From Pseudomonadota bacterium (GTDB lineage: Bacteria; Pseudomonadota; Gammaproteobacteria; Xanthomonadales; Xanthomonadaceae), in contig JAHWKC010000088.1 of NCBI GenBank assembly GCA_019348095.1, positions 1-8,399 on the forward strand: DNA of 8,399 nucleotides. Reading direction: 5' to 3'. The translations under genes and the position numbers were made by a program. Below are positions 6,437 to 8,399 of this stretch, piece after piece. How positions within the stretch are numbered: the first letter of the stretch is position 1; every line of letters begins with the position of its first letter. The notes beneath the pieces were generated by a model. The model was not told where the DNA came from, did not search any database, and worked only from the letters and a program-made list of their open reading frames with translations.

Positions 6437-7462
6437 ATGGAATCGACCAACCCCGAGGATTCATCGCGCCCGGTCGTCGTGGTGGGTTCGTTCAACGTCG
6501 ACCACGTCTGGACCGTCGCCGCGCTGCCCCGCGCGGGCGAGACGCTGAGCGGCGAGTACCGCACCGGGCCCGGCGGCAAGGGCTTCAACCAGGCCACCGC
6601 GGCCGCGCGCGCCGGCGCCGGGACCACCTTCGTCTGCTCGCTTGGTGACGACGCCGGCGGCGCGCTCGCGCGTTCGCTGGCGAGCGGCGACGGGATCGAG
6701 CTGCGCGTATTGCGCAGCCACGCACCGACGGGCACCGCCGGCATCTATGTCGATGCCGACGGCCGCAACAGCATCGTGATCGGCCCGGGTGCAAATGCTG
6801 CGTTGACGCTCGGCTTCATCGACGCGCAGGGCGACTGCCTGCAGCGTGCGCGCGTGGTATTGGGGCAGCTGGAAACCCCTGCGATCGCAGTGCAGGCGGC
6901 GTTCGCGCAAGCGCGTGGGCACGGCGCGCTGACCGTGCTGAATCCGGCGCCGGCCGACGCGTGCGCGCCGGCAGCCCTGTGGGCGCTGGCGGACATCGTG
7001 ACGCCCAACGAATCGGAATTCTGCACGCAGTTCGAGCGCCACCTCGGCGAGCGCCTGGATGTGCAGACGCTCGCCAGCCAGGGCGATGCCGCCCTGCACG
7101 CACTCTGCCGCCGCCTGCTGCCGCACGGCAGCGTGGTGGTCACCCTGGGCGCGGCCGGCTGCTTCGTCTCGCACGCGGCTCAGAGCTTGCGCGGGGATGC
7201 GAGCTCGCACTACCGGGTCGCCGGCGCGTCGGTTGATGCGATCGACACCACCGGCGCCGGCGATGCGTTCAACGGCGCGCTTGCGGCCGCACTGGCTCGC
7301 GATCCACACGCCGGATTCCATCAGCACGTGGATTACGCGAACCGATATGCCGCGCTGTCGACCGAATGCGCCGGCGCTGCGACGGCGATGCCGCGCGACA
7401 CCGACGTCCGCGCCCGCTTCGGCGAGATCGGTGCAACAGGCACGCACTCCGCTCCACCGTAG
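6437..7462 (+). CDS. rbsK: Ribokinase (PfkB family)
   Basis: A 341-residue sugar kinase that phosphorylates ribose to ribose 5-phosphate using ATP in the cytoplasm. Ribokinase signatures: [11 protein letters not shown] (15-25) and [10 protein letters not shown] (44-53) for sugar binding, a [10 protein letters not shown] lid strand (97-106), LNPAPA (168-173), TPNESE (189-194), [10 protein letters not shown] (235-244), and [11 protein letters not shown] (270-280) with catalytic Asp276 and the anion hole. The frame is open back to a GTG at 6329, but those 36 residues are unlike the family; ATG 6437 gives the usual N-terminus. No strong Shine-Dalgarno precedes it, so the start is a little uncertain. 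The TAG stop (7460-7462) belongs to the GTAG head of a REP. Following nupC, it likely handles ribose released from imported nucleosides; no nucleoside hydrolase is in view. Confidence 0.93.
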   Translation: MESTNPEDSSRPVVVVGSFNVDHVWTVAALPRAGETLSGEYRTGPGGKGFNQATAAARAGAGTTFVCSLGDDAGGALARSLASGDGIELRVLRSHAPTGTAGIYVDADGRNSIVIGPGANAALTLGFIDAQGDCLQRARVVLGQLETPAIAVQAAFAQARGHGALTVLNPAPADACAPAALWALADIVTPNESEFCTQFERHLGERLDVQTLASQGDAALHALCRRLLPHGSVVVTLGAAGCFVSHAAQSLRGDASSHYRVAGASVDAIDTTGAGDAFNGALAAALARDPHAGFHQHVDYANRYAALSTECAGAATAMPRDTDVRARFGEIGATGTHSAPP

Positions 7463-7558
7463 AGCCGGGCTCGCTCGGCTGCTCTGGCGCGGGGTGAAGC
7501 CGCCGAGCAAGCTCTGTTCTACGACTCTTCAGAAACAGCCGAGCAAGCTCGGCTCTAC
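7459..7558. repeat. Cluster of three GTAG REPs, overlapping the rbsK stop
   Basis: Unit 1 (7459-7481): GTAG, AGCCGGGC, TC, GCTCGGCT. Unit 2 (7500-7522), inverted and decayed: CGCCGAGC, AA, GCTCTGTT, CTAC. Unit 3 (7536-7558), inverted and perfect: AGCCGAGC, AA, GCTCGGCT, CTAC. Unit 1 differs from unit 3 at 2 of 23 positions and from unit 2 at 5. Unit 1 differs from the left unit at 4838 at one position, and unit 3 is identical to the right unit at 4887. This fits an inverted doublet with an extra right arm. It fills nearly all the space between rbsK and dusB. Confidence 0.92.
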
Positions 7559-7561
7559 AAT
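7556..7561 (+). promoter_or_regulatory. Candidate -10 box for dusB at the REP edge
   Basis: TACAAT arises where the CTAC end of the third REP meets AAT. It resembles the -10 box at 2775 (TACAATG). Transcription would start about 7 bases on, at or next to the A of ATG 7569, which would give a leaderless mRNA. No Shine-Dalgarno is visible before ATG 7569, which agrees. The -35 region is weak (TTCAGA, 22 bases upstream), so this remains tentative. Confidence 0.3.
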
Positions 7562-7568
7562 GCACTCC

Positions 7569-7982
<414 letters not shown>

Positions 7983-8147
7983 GCGGACATCCCGCTGTTC
8001 ACGCGCGTCGCAGCTCCGGCCGCGCCGCCGGATGCCGCGCCTGGCCCGGCGGCCCCGGGTCTGCCGGCGACCGGCCTCGGCCTGCCGCTCACGGTGGCCG
8101 GGGTGGTGCTGCTCGCGCTCGCCTGGACGACGCTGCGGCGGCGCTAG
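7983..8147 (+). CDS. C-terminal fragment of an LPxTG-anchored surface protein
   Basis: The last 54 codons of a protein whose beginning is lost at the junction. It has a Pro/Ala-rich linker (residues 9-26 of the fragment), LPATG at 27-31, a hydrophobic segment (about 33-50, [17 protein letters not shown]) and a basic end RRR. This is the order of a sortase cell-wall sorting signal, in the style of high-GC actinobacteria. The reading frame continues from dusB without a stop, but I regard the fusion as accidental. The function of the lost part cannot be told. The TAG stop shares a CTAG with the stop of the convergent lipoprotein gene. Confidence 0.65.
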   Translation, partial: ADIPLFTRVAAPAAPPDAAPGPAAPGLPATGLGLPLTVAGVVLLALAWTTLRRR

Positions 8148-8353
8148 CCGCCCTCGCCCTCGCCCTCGCCCTCGACCTGGGGCTCGACCTCCTCCTCGAC
8201 GTCCTGCTCGCCCTGCGGGTCGCCCTCCAGGTTGCCCTCGCCCTCCTGCTCGACGACGCCGGTGTCCTCCTCGCCGTCCGCGCAGCCGGCGACGCCGCCC
8301 AGGGCGAGCAGCCCGGCCAGCGCGAGCGTGGTCGTACGGGACGTTCGTCGCAT
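8144..8353 (-). CDS. Small, very acidic predicted lipoprotein
   Basis: A 69-residue product. It has a basic N-terminus (MRRTSR), a hydrophobic signal ([12 protein letters not shown]) and the lipobox VAGC with Cys24, so a mature lipoprotein of 46 residues is predicted. After Cys24 there are 19 Asp/Glu and no Lys/Arg in 45 residues, ending in (EG)4G. A strong Shine-Dalgarno AGGAG (8360-8364 on the minus strand) lies 6 bases upstream of ATG 8353, which supports a real gene. The style suits actinobacteria and agrees with the LPxTG fragment beside it. I recognise no family; the low-complexity tail could bind cations or act as a spacer. A short open frame in GC-rich DNA with a repetitive tail still leaves some doubt. 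Confidence 0.65.
   Translation of the reverse strand: MRRTSRTTTLALAGLLALGGVAGCADGEEDTGVVEQEGEGNLEGDPQGEQDVEEEVEPQVEGEGEGEGG
8151..8174. repeat. Four tandem copies of CCCTCG
   Basis: Four exact hexamers within the 3' end of the lipoprotein gene encode the Glu-Gly repeat at its C-terminus. Looser copies continue upstream in the gene. Unit-number changes by slippage would add or remove Glu-Gly pairs without a frameshift. Confidence 0.85.
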
Positions 8354-8399
8354 GGCGCGCTCCTGCGGTCGGTGACGGTCGAGGACGCCGTACCCGCTG

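Overview
The window is GC-rich DNA. Positions 1 to about 7982 look like a chromosome segment of a gammaproteobacterium of the Xanthomonadaceae/Lysobacteraceae (Lysobacter, Luteimonas or Stenotrophomonas-like). The grounds are the style of the proteins (QmcA/NfeD pair, DusB, CNT transporter), the 'GCTACAATG'-type -10 boxes, and many short palindromic repeats with a GTAG head, which are typical of this family. I cannot name a species. The last ~415 bases look actinobacterial (an LPxTG sorting signal and a small acidic lipoprotein). They join the first part inside dusB, so the window is probably a chimeric assembly.

Layout. 1-154: a long inverted pair of GTAG repeats after the nfeD end. 155-1555 (minus): qmcA-like SPFH membrane protein followed by its NfeD partner, a two-gene operon with a coupled ribosome binding site. 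1556-1734: intergenic, with the operon's likely -10 box and a second type of GTAG repeat. 1735-2706 (minus): a Kv-beta-type aldo/keto reductase. 2707-3044: a 338-base leader holding a clear yybP-ykoY manganese riboswitch, which precedes the UPF0016/GDT1 manganese exporter at 3045-3626. 3681-4817: a six-helix membrane protein with a degenerate GGDEF domain. 4838-4909: inverted GTAG repeat doublet. 5000-6295: concentrative nucleoside transporter (NupC type). 6437-7462: ribokinase, whose stop codon lies in the GTAG head of a three-unit repeat cluster (7459-7558). 7569-7982: the first 138 codons of dusB, cut at the abrupt junction. 7983-8147: C-terminal end of an LPATG-anchored protein. 8144-8353 (minus): acidic lipoprotein.

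How the genes work together. The riboswitch and exporter form a manganese-efflux unit. In the inferred model, manganese binding forms P1 and frees the ribosome binding site. NupC and ribokinase suggest nucleoside uptake followed by phosphorylation of the released ribose. QmcA and NfeD form a membrane SPFH/NfeD pair. No complete new defence or mobile system is visible. The most informative points are the possible anti-Shine-Dalgarno switch in the manganese leader, the double active-site degeneration in the GGDEF protein, the repeat that supplies a stop codon and perhaps a promoter, and the junction at 7982/7983.
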